From Salinigranum marinum (lineage in GTDB: Archaea > Halobacteriota > Halobacteria > Halobacteriales > Haloferacaceae): DNA of 64,000 nucleotides. How positions within the stretch are numbered: position 1 is the stretch's first letter; the number at the start of each line of letters is the position of its first letter. The position numbers and the translations under genes are program-made. Positions 34,375 to 42,664 of the stretch are shown here, piece after piece. Under the pieces are notes generated by a model. The model made no database searches. It was not told where the DNA came from and saw only the letters and a list, made by a program, of their open reading frames with translations. Location of the stretch: assembly GCF_024228675.1 (NCBI RefSeq), contig NZ_CP100461.1, forward strand, positions 1,736,001-1,800,000, in the 5' to 3' direction.

Positions 34375-34836
34375 ATGACCAGCCTCAACCCGCGCGTCCG
34401 GCTCGTCTGGGCCGCCCGATCGGTCGTCAGCGCCGCGATTCTCGGCGTCGTCCTCGCGCTTGCCGCGCGGGTCGCCCCCTTCGTCCCCGAGTGGGTCTCG
34501 GTCGGGCTGGCGGGCGGCGTCCTCGTCGTCGGCGTCGTCCACGCGGTGCTCAGATACCGGTCGTGGCAGTACGAGGTGCGCGACGACGCCATCTACCTCG
34601 AACGAGGGGTGCTCACCCACGTTCGGACCGTGGTCCCGTTCGTCCGTATCCAGCACGTCGACTCCTCCCGCGGCCCGGTCGAACGGGCCGTCGGGCTGGG
34701 CCGCGTCGTCATCTACACGGCCGGATCACGGGGGGCGGACGTGACCGTCCCGGGGTTGACGCCGGCGAGCGCGGACGATCTGCGCGAACGGCTGAAGCGA
34801 CTGGCGATCCGTGCGGAGGGCGACGACGCTGTATAG
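34375..34836 (+). CDS. PH domain (YdbS-type) membrane protein
   Basis: Membrane protein of 153 aa with two N-terminal helices (about 10-33 and 38-58) followed by one bacterial pleckstrin-homology-like domain (DUF304, bPH2): YEVRDDAIYLERGVLTHVRT, VPFVRIQHVDSSRGPVERAVGLG. It pairs with the larger gene that follows immediately (stop TAG, then ATG). The pair resembles bacterial ydbS-ydbT, connected with the cell envelope, though the role in archaea is unknown. The start is uncertain: an ATG at 34321 would add 18 residues, but a TATA-like TTCTTACT at 34301 places it before the likely transcript start. Confidence 0.8.
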   Translation: MTSLNPRVRLVWAARSVVSAAILGVVLALAARVAPFVPEWVSVGLAGGVLVVGVVHAVLRYRSWQYEVRDDAIYLERGVLTHVRTVVPFVRIQHVDSSRGPVERAVGLGRVVIYTAGSRGADVTVPGLTPASADDLRERLKRLAIRAEGDDAV

Positions 34837-36723
34837 ATGAAGCTCTCACCCCTTTCGGTCCCGTACCGCATCCTCGAACGCGGCGGGAGCCTCCTCGTCG
34901 CCGCGGTGTTCCTCGTCTTCTCCGGTGGGTCGTTCCTCGGCGGCGTGGCCGGGCCGCTGACACTCGTCGCGCTCCTCGGCGTCGGCGTGCTCGCGCTCGT
35001 CGCCTACCAGGTGGCGTACTACCAGCGGTACGAGTACGAACTCACGGCCGACACGTTCGACATCAGATCGGGCGTCTTCGCCCGCCGCGAGCGCGAGATT
35101 CCGTTACGAAGGATCCAGAACGTCGACATCTCGCGTAACGTCGTCCAGCGGGTGCTCGGCATTGCCCTCGTCGACCTCGAAACCGCGGGCGGGAGCGAGA
35201 CGGAGGCCTCCCTCAGGTTCGTCTCGTTCGAGGAGGCCAAACGGCTCCAGCGCGAGGTCCCACGGATGAAACGCGGCGTCGACCCCGACGCCGACCGCGA
35301 GGCCGAACCCGAGCCCGCGACGGAGCTGTTCGCGCTCTCGGACCGCGAGCTCACCCTCGTCGGGCTGTTGTCGTTCGACGTCCGCGTCCCCGGCGTCCTC
35401 GCGCTGTTGCTCTCGGGGTCGGTGCCGGTCGTCTCCTCGTTCCTGCCGCGCGGCGGGGCGGTCGCGCTCGTCGGCTTCGTACTCCTCGTCGTGGCGGGCG
35501 TCGTGCTCTTCTCGTGGGCCGCGGGGGCGGTCGCCGCCGTCGTCAACTACTATGGCTTCCACCTTGTGCGCGCGGGGGACGAACTCCAGTACGAGCGCGG
35601 ACTGCTCCAGCGGTACGACGGCTCGATCCCGCTGGAGAAGGTCCAGACGCTCACGGTCGAAGACACCCCCCTGAAGCGGTACTTCGGCTACGCGACGCTG
35701 CTCATCGAGACGGCGGGCTACGCGCCGGGGCAGTCCTCGGGCGGCGGTCGCGGCTCGGAGGCGGCGGTCCCGCTGGCGACGCGCGACCGCGTGTTCGAGC
35801 TCGCAAACGACATCGACGCGTTCGGCGAACCCGACCTGCGGCGCCCTCCGAGACGGGTCCGTCGCCGGTACGCCGTCCGGTATCTCATCGTCGTCGGCGT
35901 CCTCACGGGCGTGCTCTTCGGCGTCGACACCGCCCTCGCCGGCGCGTTCGGGCTCGGTGGGCTCCCGTTCCCGTGGTATCTACCGCTCGGCGTGCTCGTG
36001 GCGATCCCCCCCGCGGCTCATCTCAAGTGGACCCACCGGGGGTACTGGCTCGGCGAGAGCCACGTCGTCACACGCAACGGCGTGTTGAAGCGACAGACCA
36101 AGGTGGTCCCCTACGACCGGATCCAGACGGTGATCGACACTCGCACCCCGTTCCAGCGGCGATGGAGCCTCGCGACGGTGACGATCGACACGGCCGGGTC
36201 GCTCTCGATCACCGGGGGTGACGCCGCGGCCGTCGACGTCGACGACGCGGTCGCGGACGAACTCCGCGCCGAACTCGACGAACGGCTGCGGACCGCGCTC
36301 GCAGTCCGACGGGCCCGACGGGCACGGGAAACCGACGCGGTCGCGGCCGCCGGCGACGACCACGACGGACGCGAAGCCGAGACGGGCGGAGAGTGCGACG
36401 CCGATGGCGAAGCCGGAGCCGACACCGACGGCGACCGCCGGCCGGACGGTTCAAATCCAGAGGGCCAGCCCCGCTCGGAACAAGGGCCCGACGCGCCGCA
36501 CGGAGCGGGCGACGACGGCTTCGTCTGGGGCACGCGCGACGAACCGGCGACCGACGGCTCGGACGGTGAATCGCCGGACGACGAGGGCGACACCGAAGGG
36601 TCGACGGACCCCGATTCCGCGGCCGGGACCGACCGCACGGACCCATTCGTCGGCGGGTCTGACGACGCGACTGGGGCGGAGACGCCACCCGACGAGAGCG
36701 AGGCCCGAGACGACGAACGGTGA
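34837..36723 (+). CDS. Multi-domain PH (YdbT-type) membrane protein with acidic tail
   Basis: Protein of 628 aa with three bPH2 repeats, each following membrane helices: YELTADTFDIRSGVFARRER with IPLRRIQNVDISRN (about 65-100), GDELQYERGLLQRYDGSIPL (about 248-270) and GESHVVTRNGVLKRQTKVVP (about 408-430). The repeated pattern of Arg-Ile-Gln-Asn/Thr in the domain is clear. From about residue 490 the protein is a 140-residue, strongly acidic, Gly/Asp/Glu-rich tail that is probably disordered. It starts directly after the YdbS-like stop, so both proteins are likely partners. Confidence 0.85.
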   Translation: MKLSPLSVPYRILERGGSLLVAAVFLVFSGGSFLGGVAGPLTLVALLGVGVLALVAYQVAYYQRYEYELTADTFDIRSGVFARREREIPLRRIQNVDISRNVVQRVLGIALVDLETAGGSETEASLRFVSFEEAKRLQREVPRMKRGVDPDADREAEPEPATELFALSDRELTLVGLLSFDVRVPGVLALLLSGSVPVVSSFLPRGGAVALVGFVLLVVAGVVLFSWAAGAVAAVVNYYGFHLVRAGDELQYERGLLQRYDGSIPLEKVQTLTVEDTPLKRYFGYATLLIETAGYAPGQSSGGGRGSEAAVPLATRDRVFELANDIDAFGEPDLRRPPRRVRRRYAVRYLIVVGVLTGVLFGVDTALAGAFGLGGLPFPWYLPLGVLVAIPPAAHLKWTHRGYWLGESHVVTRNGVLKRQTKVVPYDRIQTVIDTRTPFQRRWSLATVTIDTAGSLSITGGDAAAVDVDDAVADELRAELDERLRTALAVRRARRARETDAVAAAGDDHDGREAETGGECDADGEAGADTDGDRRPDGSNPEGQPRSEQGPDAPHGAGDDGFVWGTRDEPATDGSDGESPDDEGDTEGSTDPDSAAGTDRTDPFVGGSDDATGAETPPDESEARDDER

Positions 36724-36777
36724 GTCCGCCCGCGGAGCGGGAGCAGAGCTATACGAACGGGGCGTGAGAGCCCCACC

Positions 36778-37221
36778 GTGCGGGTGTACGAGACGACGAC
36801 CGCGGACTGGGAGGCGCTCGACGCCGAGACGCGAGCGGCGCTCGCGTGGACCGGCACGGCCGCGCTCCTCGTGCTCGACGGCGTCCCCCCGGAGGAGATC
36901 GACCCGATCCGGGCGTACGCGCCCCACGAGGTCGACGTCGGTCGAGGCGGCGACCAGGAGCTCGTGTTGATCTACTCCGACGGACGGCCGTCGTCGTTTC
37001 CGCACGAGTCGGGCGTCACCGTCGCCAATCTCGACACCGTGGTCGAAGACGCCCTGCGCGACGAGGAGGCGGTGTTCCTCAGGCGGCTCCGTGACGACCC
37101 TGGTTTTCGGGAGGTACTGTCGCGACACCTCTCCGCCGAGACGCGCGTGTGGCTGGTCGAGGAGTACGGCGACGACCCCGACGCGGCGGGGTACGTGCAG
37201 GAACTGCTCGATACGACGTGA
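36778..37221 (+). CDS. Acidic protein of unknown function
   Basis: Soluble protein of 147 aa with many Asp and Glu and no membrane segment. I do not recognise the family; LLVLDGVPPEEIDPIRAYAP and RVWLVEEYGDDPDAAGYVQE look structured. The start is GTG at 36778, supported by a TATA-like element (AGCTATACG) 27 nt upstream, which implies a leaderless GTG-initiated message. It follows the PH-domain gene by 54 nt but has its own promoter, and it converges on the solute-binding protein gene. Confidence 0.72.
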   Translation: MRVYETTTADWEALDAETRAALAWTGTAALLVLDGVPPEEIDPIRAYAPHEVDVGRGGDQELVLIYSDGRPSSFPHESGVTVANLDTVVEDALRDEEAVFLRRLRDDPGFREVLSRHLSAETRVWLVEEYGDDPDAAGYVQELLDTT

Positions 37222-37346
37222 GCCGACTCGCCACGACCTGGGCGGGTCGCGATCCCGACGGGCGGATCTCGACGTTCGCTGACCGGTCCGCGACGGGCGA
37301 CGCTCCCCCCGGTGAGCCGAACCGTCTCACGGAGGGAGTCACGTTC

Positions 37347-39119
37347 TCAGTCCCTTCGTCGCCGACGCCACGCGAGCGCACCGAACCCGGCGAGTGCGGC
37401 GAGCACCCCGAACCCCGGGGCGGACTCACGGCTCGTCCCCGCTCTGGTGCCGTCCTCGTTCGCGACGTCGGTTGCCCGCTCGGCGGTGGGTGTCCCCACC
37501 GAGGTGGAGCTCGTCGTGGGCTCTGACGATCCGGACCCCGTCGAACCGGAGGCGGCCCTGGTCCCGGACGATCCGGGACCCGCCGATTCGGTCCGGCCCC
37601 CTCCCGACCTCTCCGTCGGCGTCGGCGTCGAAGTCGGCGACAGGACGCTCTCTTCGATCTCCCGGAGACGCTGTTCGAGGTCGTCCATCGCTCCTTGCGG
37701 TCCCTTTCGCCGTCGGAGTGCGGCGTTCACCTCGGTCGCGATCGCGTCCGACTGTGGTGGCCAGACGCGTGTCACTGGACGTGGAACCAGGTTCTCCAGG
37801 GCAGTCTGGAGCGTATCGGCGTATCTGCCGAGGGGATCCGCCTCCCGGAACTCGTCCCGTGTGAGATCGTCCGGCACCGGAGAGACCAGCCCGTACGATT
37901 CGAACAGATGGTGTCGTACCTGCGGCGTGTGGAACGCCCGCAAGACCTCGACAGCGGCCTCTTGCTTGGCTGTCGGTGCGTTCGGGTTCACGGTCAGATG
38001 CCACCCCCCGAGTGCCGCGGGCATGCCGCCGATCTCCGGCCCGTACTTCGATTCGGCTCTACTGACCTCGTACGGAATCGGCATCACACCGAGGTCGTCA
38101 CCGAGTCGGTCCTCCGCCCCGTTGGCGTCGATCGAGTACGTCCAGTTGCGGAGCGCGATCGCCTGTCCGTCGGTGAACGACCGGTGCGATTCGTCTTCGG
38201 TGTAGTCGACGACGGCCTCCGGCGAGATCGCCGCGTATCCGTCGAGCGCGGCGTCGTCCGACGGCCCGTACATGAACGTCCGCAGCATCCGAATCGCGTC
38301 GACGACGGGTTGCTCGTCGACCGTGATCGGCCGGTCCCCGACGGGTCCGAACAGGTTCTCGTACCCACCGAAGTAGGCCCCGCCCCACGACGACATGAAA
38401 TCGACGAAGGTACAACACGCCAAGCCCTCGTACGCGGCCCCCTGCCAGAGGAACCCGTCCAGTCCGGACGCCGCCATCCCCGCCTCGACGACCGCCGAGA
38501 ACTGTTGCCAGCTCATCGAGTCGTTCGACCACCGCCGGAACTCCGAGTCGGTGTATCCCGCCTGTCTGAGTACGTCCTTTCGGTACAGGATCGTCGGGAG
38601 GTCGATGATGAGCGGCAAGCCGTACAGGGTGTCGTCGTCGTCGGATGCTGTGGACACGATCGACGACAGGTACTCCTCTCGGATACGATCCGTCAGGCTC
38701 TCGGCGAGCAACGGGTCGAGTGGCTGTAACTGTTCGCGGTCGATGAACACCGATGGCCACGGGTTGTCCATCACCATGATCGTCGGCGACGTTCTCCCCT
38801 CGCTCAGCCACCGACCGTACGTCTCGAGTGCGTCTCCCGCGTACGCCTCGTCGTCGAACTCGACCCGGATACCGGGGGGGAGCCCTCCGCCGTCGGTGAG
38901 GGCGCTGTTCAGTTCGGCCTGCCGATCCGTGAGCCACGGGGGAGCGGAGATCCGTACCGTCGTCTGGCTCTGCATCGCCGTCGCGCTTCGACGACGGCTC
39001 GCACGGGCGATAGCTCCGGTGGACGCGAAGCCGGCGACTACCGACGATACACCCACTCCTTTCAGAAACGTGCGGCGTGTCCGTCGTTCGTGCTCCAGTA
39101 CCCGAGGTCGCTGTGTCAT
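37347..39119 (-). CDS. Extracellular solute-binding protein, Tat-exported, PGF-CTERM anchored
   Basis: Family 1 ABC-type solute-binding protein of 590 aa. The N-terminus has a Tat signal, RRTRRTFLKGVG, followed by a hydrophobic stretch. The ligand domain contains GLPLIIDLPTILYRKDVLRQ and GGMPAALGGWHLTVNPNAPT. After a Ser/Thr/Gly-rich linker (about 490-560), the C-terminus is APGFGVLAALAGFGALAW followed by RRRRRD, the PGF-CTERM signal cleaved by archaeosortase, so it is fixed in the cell wall. No permease or ATPase gene is nearby. I use ATG 39119 because the frame upstream is short. Sugar binding is inference. Confidence 0.85.
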   Translation of the reverse strand: MTQRPRVLEHERRTRRTFLKGVGVSSVVAGFASTGAIARASRRRSATAMQSQTTVRISAPPWLTDRQAELNSALTDGGGLPPGIRVEFDDEAYAGDALETYGRWLSEGRTSPTIMVMDNPWPSVFIDREQLQPLDPLLAESLTDRIREEYLSSIVSTASDDDDTLYGLPLIIDLPTILYRKDVLRQAGYTDSEFRRWSNDSMSWQQFSAVVEAGMAASGLDGFLWQGAAYEGLACCTFVDFMSSWGGAYFGGYENLFGPVGDRPITVDEQPVVDAIRMLRTFMYGPSDDAALDGYAAISPEAVVDYTEDESHRSFTDGQAIALRNWTYSIDANGAEDRLGDDLGVMPIPYEVSRAESKYGPEIGGMPAALGGWHLTVNPNAPTAKQEAAVEVLRAFHTPQVRHHLFESYGLVSPVPDDLTRDEFREADPLGRYADTLQTALENLVPRPVTRVWPPQSDAIATEVNAALRRRKGPQGAMDDLEQRLREIEESVLSPTSTPTPTERSGGGRTESAGPGSSGTRAASGSTGSGSSEPTTSSTSVGTPTAERATDVANEDGTRAGTSRESAPGFGVLAALAGFGALAWRRRRRD

Positions 39120-39372
39120 GTCATATCCGATCTCCCTTCGACAGTCCAGCAACCGCCACGTATCGCTGAACCGTGCCGATCGGAACTATCTCTCGAGACA
39201 CATATTCGTTACTGCTGTCACGACCTCCGAGCGGTACGGGGGGTCGCCGCTCGTGGCTTTGTATCGACCGCGACAGGGGGTAGCGAGCGCCGTCGTCCGT
39301 GTGGGCCGAGAGTCGAGTCGGTTCGGTCACGGCCACGACACCGGTCGCTCGCCGGATGAGATCCGTATGAAT
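39120..39372. other. Interval between the solute-binding protein gene and SRP RNA
   Basis: About 250 bp with moderate GC and a few AT-rich patches (for example GGAACTATCTCTCGAGACAC near 39181). It must contain the promoter of the minus-strand solute-binding protein gene and the 3' processing/termination region of the SRP RNA, but no core element is clear enough to mark. Short frames here are shadows or noise. Confidence 0.4.
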
Positions 39373-39683
39373 GGCGGACAGCGGGATTGCCCGGCGTTCC
39401 GGCAGGGGTAGTCCCGGTTGCCTCCTCCACCCCGCAACCCGTCGAGCGGCGCACGTCCGGCGGTGGGCTGCTCACTTCCGTGCCTGACCCGATTCCACCG
39501 ACAGACCGCGATCGTCCACCCCTGCGGGTGGGAACCGCGGACCGCTGCCCCCGACGGACGAGGCTTCTCCGTCGGCTCCCGGGGCCCGTGTCGGTCTGAC
39601 CGGACGCCCCCGGGTTCGGTCCCCGCTGAAGACCTATTTCACGGGTGAGGAGCAGGGCCTAACTGCCCGACCTAGTCCACCCC
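39373..39683 (-). ncRNA. ffs: Signal recognition particle (7S) RNA
   Basis: The minus strand from about 39683 to 39373 matches the haloarchaeal 7S RNA layout. The 5' end has GGTGGACTAGGTCGGGCAGT; its GGTGGAC pairs with GTCCGCC at the 3' end (39379-39373) to form helix 1. In the S domain, the helix 8 core lies at 39489-39466: GGTCAGGCACGGAAG followed by TGAGCAGCC, the universally conserved SRP54-binding symmetric loop. Length near 311 nt agrees with archaeal 7S RNAs (about 300-310 nt). Ends are uncertain by a few bases. It is the RNA of the particle that targets membrane proteins. Confidence 0.93.
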
Positions 39684-39699
39684 TTTCTATCCTGGTGCC

Positions 39700-39708
39700 A
39701 CATAAGGG
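39700..39708 (-). promoter_or_regulatory. Promoter of the SRP RNA gene
   Basis: On the minus strand CCCTTATGTGG (about 39708-39698) looks like a TATA box, 20-26 nt before the predicted 5' end of the 7S RNA. It also lies close to the end of the neighbouring membrane protein gene (stop at 39743). Confidence 0.5.
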
Positions 39709-39742
39709 CCTTTCGGCTTGGGTCTCGCGGGTGCTCCCAGAA

Positions 39743-40150
39743 TCAGAGGACGGCGCGGGCGTACGCGCCCGCGCTCAGCGGGACGAGCGCCGAGACACCG
39801 AGGACGAGCCACCGGTGGTAACCCATCCACGCGGCGGGGAAACTGTAGACGAGTTCGGGATCGACGGCGAGCGCCCACGAGGCGGCGAGTCCGACCATCC
39901 CCAGGCCGAGCACGAGCGTGAGGCCCGCGGCGGTCACCGGATCGGTCCGGCCGCGGCGGCCCGCGAGGAAGACGACCACGGTGACGGGCGCGAGAAAGCC
40001 CGGTGCCGTCCCGCCGACCGGGCCGAACGCGTAGTAGATGCCGAGTTCGGTGCCGGGATCGGCGAGGAGCACGAACGGTGCGACGAGCGCGGCGACGCAG
40101 GCGACGCAGGCGGCACTCCCGGCGAGCGGCGCGACGTCTTCGACCTCCAT
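39743..40150 (-). CDS. Four-helix membrane protein of unknown function
   Basis: Membrane protein of 135 aa with four hydrophobic segments (about 10-32, 42-62, 70-90, 112-134). The loop after the first pair contains GRRGRTDP, and the end is VLGVSALVPLSAGAYARAVL. I do not recognise a function. The ATG at 40150 is used because GTATTAAGG lies 27 nt upstream as a TATA box; the in-frame extension to 40294 would cross that box and the promoter of the divergent thiolase gene. Confidence 0.75.
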   Translation of the reverse strand: MEVEDVAPLAGSAACVACVAALVAPFVLLADPGTELGIYYAFGPVGGTAPGFLAPVTVVVFLAGRRGRTDPVTAAGLTLVLGLGMVGLAASWALAVDPELVYSFPAAWMGYHRWLVLGVSALVPLSAGAYARAVL

Positions 40151-40274
40151 ACTCTGCCCGGGGACCTCGGCGGCCTTAATACGTCTGAAACGAGCCGCGC
40201 CGGCGACGCGGGTCGGTGAGTCCCTTCGGCCGGAGAGTGGAAAAAGGTAAGCGGGTTGGTACTCGTCGTCGGGT

Positions 40275-41426
40275 ATGGAACGCGTTGCAATCATCGGCGC
40301 ATCGATGACCCAGTTCGGGCAACGGGACGCCTGGCTCCAAGAACTCCTCGCGGAGGCGGGGATGGCCTGTCTGGACGACGCCGGCGTCTCCTCGGACGAG
40401 ATCGACCACCTCTACCTCGCGAACATGGCGAGCGGCGAGTTCGAGGGGCAGACGGGGTCGATGAACTACCTGGCGCACGACCTGGCGGCGATGCCGTCGT
40501 ACACCCAGCGGATCGACCAGACCTCTTCTTCCGGCGGTGCGGGCGTCTACGCCGCCTACCAGTCGATCGCGTCGGGCGCGAGCGAGATGACTCTCCTCGT
40601 CGGCGGCGAGAAGATGACCCACTGCTCGACCGCCGAGGCCACGGACGTCATCGCGTCGATCACCCACCGCGCGGAGTACAAACACGGGCTGACGCTCCCC
40701 TCCTTTGCGGGGCTCACCGCCCGGCTCTACCTCGACAAGTACGACGCGCCCAGGGAGTCGCTGGCGAAGGTCGCGGTGAAGAACCACAAGAACGGCGTCC
40801 ACAACCCCCACGCGCAGTTCCAGAAGGAAGTCTCCCTCGAGACCGTGCTGGAGTCGCCGATCGTCGCCGACCCCTTGCGGCTGTACGACTTCTGTCCCAT
40901 CACCGACGGCTCGGCGGCGCTGTTGTTCTGTCCCGAGTCGGTCGCCCAGGAGTACACCGACGACTATGCCGTCGTCGCGGGCGTCGGCGGCGCGACCGAC
41001 ACCCACGTCGTCCACGAGCGCGCGGACCCGACGACGATGCGCGGCGTCGTCGAGTCCTCGGAGATCGCCTACGAGATGGCCGACATGGGTCCCGACGACG
41101 TCGACGTCGCGGAACTGCACGACATGTTCACCATCCTCGAGTTCCTCCAGTCGGAGGACCTCGGCTTCTTCGAGAAGGGCGAGGGCTGGAAGGCGATCGA
41201 GGAGGGGGCGACGGAGTTGGACGGTGAGATCCCCGTCAACCCCTCGGGCGGCCTGAAGTCGAAGGGCCACCCGCTGGGCGCGTCGGGGGTCGCACAGGTG
41301 TACGAGATCTACAAACAGGTCATCGGCGACGCCGACACCCAGCAACTCGACGCGGACGTCGGCCTCGCGTGCAACGTCGGCGGCTTCGGCAACTGCGTCA
41401 TCACCACGATCCTGGAGGGTCAGTAA
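40275..41426 (+). CDS. Haloarchaeal-type beta-ketothiolase, catalytic (alpha) subunit
   Basis: Thiolase-fold protein of 383 aa that condenses acyl-CoAs, here most likely for polyester precursors. Where bacterial thiolases have a nucleophilic Cys (CASG), this protein has DQTSSSGG (Ser84-86); His282 (AELHDMF) and His332 (SKGHPLGASG) remain. A Ser-His-His triad and a separate OB-fold subunit are the marks described for the Haloferax mediterranei PhaA and BktB enzymes, and the next gene encodes such an OB-fold partner 0 nt away. Which of the two types it is cannot be decided. Confidence 0.85.
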   Translation: MERVAIIGASMTQFGQRDAWLQELLAEAGMACLDDAGVSSDEIDHLYLANMASGEFEGQTGSMNYLAHDLAAMPSYTQRIDQTSSSGGAGVYAAYQSIASGASEMTLLVGGEKMTHCSTAEATDVIASITHRAEYKHGLTLPSFAGLTARLYLDKYDAPRESLAKVAVKNHKNGVHNPHAQFQKEVSLETVLESPIVADPLRLYDFCPITDGSAALLFCPESVAQEYTDDYAVVAGVGGATDTHVVHERADPTTMRGVVESSEIAYEMADMGPDDVDVAELHDMFTILEFLQSEDLGFFEKGEGWKAIEEGATELDGEIPVNPSGGLKSKGHPLGASGVAQVYEIYKQVIGDADTQQLDADVGLACNVGGFGNCVITTILEGQ

Positions 41427-41804
41427 ATGTCCGATTCCGAGGAAAAACACGAGATGGAGGCGTACCGCTACTCCGACGGCAGCATCACCTACCCCGGTCA
41501 CCCCGTGGGTCCGGACGGTTCCGAGCCCGAGGGGACGGTCGATCTGAGCGCGTACACGGCGACGGTCGTGACGTGGACGACGTCGACCGCGACGCCGCCG
41601 GGCGTCCGCCAGCCGAACACGATCGCGATCGTCGAGTTCGACGTCGACGGCGAGCCCGTGCGAGCGATCGGGCAGGTCGACGGCGAGGTCGACATCGGCG
41701 ACGAGGTCGAAGCGGTGTACTGCGCGGAGCTCCGCGATCCCGACGCCGGCATCCGTCACCCCGACAGCCAGGAGTGGGACGGGTTCAGGTTCGAACCGGT
41801 CTGA
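41427..41804 (+). CDS. Beta-ketothiolase small (beta) subunit, DUF35/OB-fold
   Basis: OB-fold protein of 125 aa starting immediately after the thiolase stop (TAA then ATG). The C-terminal part, TATPPGVRQPNTIAIVEFDV and EPVRAIGQVDGEVDIGDEVE, has the five-strand OB pattern of DUF35 proteins that accompany archaeal thiolases. The zinc-ribbon cysteines usual in DUF35 are missing. In haloarchaeal ketothiolases this small subunit is required for the activity of the large one. The first 40 residues are charged. Confidence 0.83.
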   Translation: MSDSEEKHEMEAYRYSDGSITYPGHPVGPDGSEPEGTVDLSAYTATVVTWTTSTATPPGVRQPNTIAIVEFDVDGEPVRAIGQVDGEVDIGDEVEAVYCAELRDPDAGIRHPDSQEWDGFRFEPV

Positions 41805-41988
41805 GGCCGCGGTTCGTGCGGCGTCTCCGGGTCGGACCTGCGGTTCCAGCCGACCGAGTGAGGCGTCCCGTCGCTGACCGGGTCGGGAGCGCCGCGTGAA
41901 CGCCGGCAGGGCTGACGGGAACGGAAGTCACGAGAACCGTCGATGACGCCGATGGAAAAACAGCGATCGATGGAAACGGGCTGGTGCG

Positions 41989-42462
41989 TCAGTCCTCGGC
42001 GGGAACGGTGACGGGGCGGGCGGGCGCGTTGGGCGTCTCCAGCGCGTCGAGACAGTCCTGCACGGTGTTCGTTTCGGCACCGCGCGTGTTCGGTGCGACC
42101 GCTTCGAGGCCGTCGTCGCCGTGGACCGCGAGACACATCACGGGGAGGATGAGTTCGCGTGCGACGCCGTCGACGAACGAGTCGCGTTCGCGGACGGTGA
42201 AGAACGGGTCGATGTCGACCCCCTCGGCGGCCGCCCACGACTCGAACTCGTGGTACTGCGCGACGGCGGGCGGCGTCTCACCGTCGGTCAACCTGACGCG
42301 ACTGTTCCAGACACAGACGTCGTACCCCTCGATTAGGTCGGCGGCGTCCAGTTCGCGGAGTCTGTCGACGACGGCGTTCTGCTGGTCGTTGGCACCGAAC
42401 ATGTCCCCCCGGACGTAGAACGTGACCCGGGGTGGGTCGGCACTACTGATAGTGAAGCTCAT
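41989..42462 (-). CDS. Conserved haloarchaeal protein, possible HTH-family regulator
   Basis: Soluble protein of 157 aa with no membrane segment. FYVRGDMFGANDQQNAVVDR and YDVCVWNSRVRLTDGE are the parts I would expect to be conserved; I recall similar haloarchaeal proteins annotated as HTH-domain proteins, but no clear helix-turn-helix can be read by eye. It sits within the polyester locus, facing the thiolase pair. Start choice: ATG at 42462, with GGGGGAT 6 nt upstream; an in-frame ATG at 42486 and a TATA-like CTTTTCATAC at 42510-42501 make a short-leader alternative. Confidence 0.65.
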   Translation of the reverse strand: MSFTISSADPPRVTFYVRGDMFGANDQQNAVVDRLRELDAADLIEGYDVCVWNSRVRLTDGETPPAVAQYHEFESWAAAEGVDIDPFFTVRERDSFVDGVARELILPVMCLAVHGDDGLEAVAPNTRGAETNTVQDCLDALETPNAPARPVTVPAED

Positions 42463-42664
42463 TCTGGCATCCCCCTTCGTCTCCATTGATGACAACCAGA
42501 GTATGAAAAGGTTGTCCTGATTCCCCTTCGATGGGGCATACCTGTATAAGGATCATTAAATATTTGGTCGGGAGAAGGGCGGCACGGCCGGGCGCGGGTC
42601 CCGACGTCGGTTGCCGGGGAACCGGGTCGTCGCCGGGCCAGCGAGCGTCGGCGGCTCCGCTGGT

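Noticed and set aside
36446-36460. GGTTCAAATCC as a tRNA T-arm
   Set aside because: It lies within the acidic tail of the YdbT-like gene and no acceptor stem, D-arm or anticodon arm can be formed around it.
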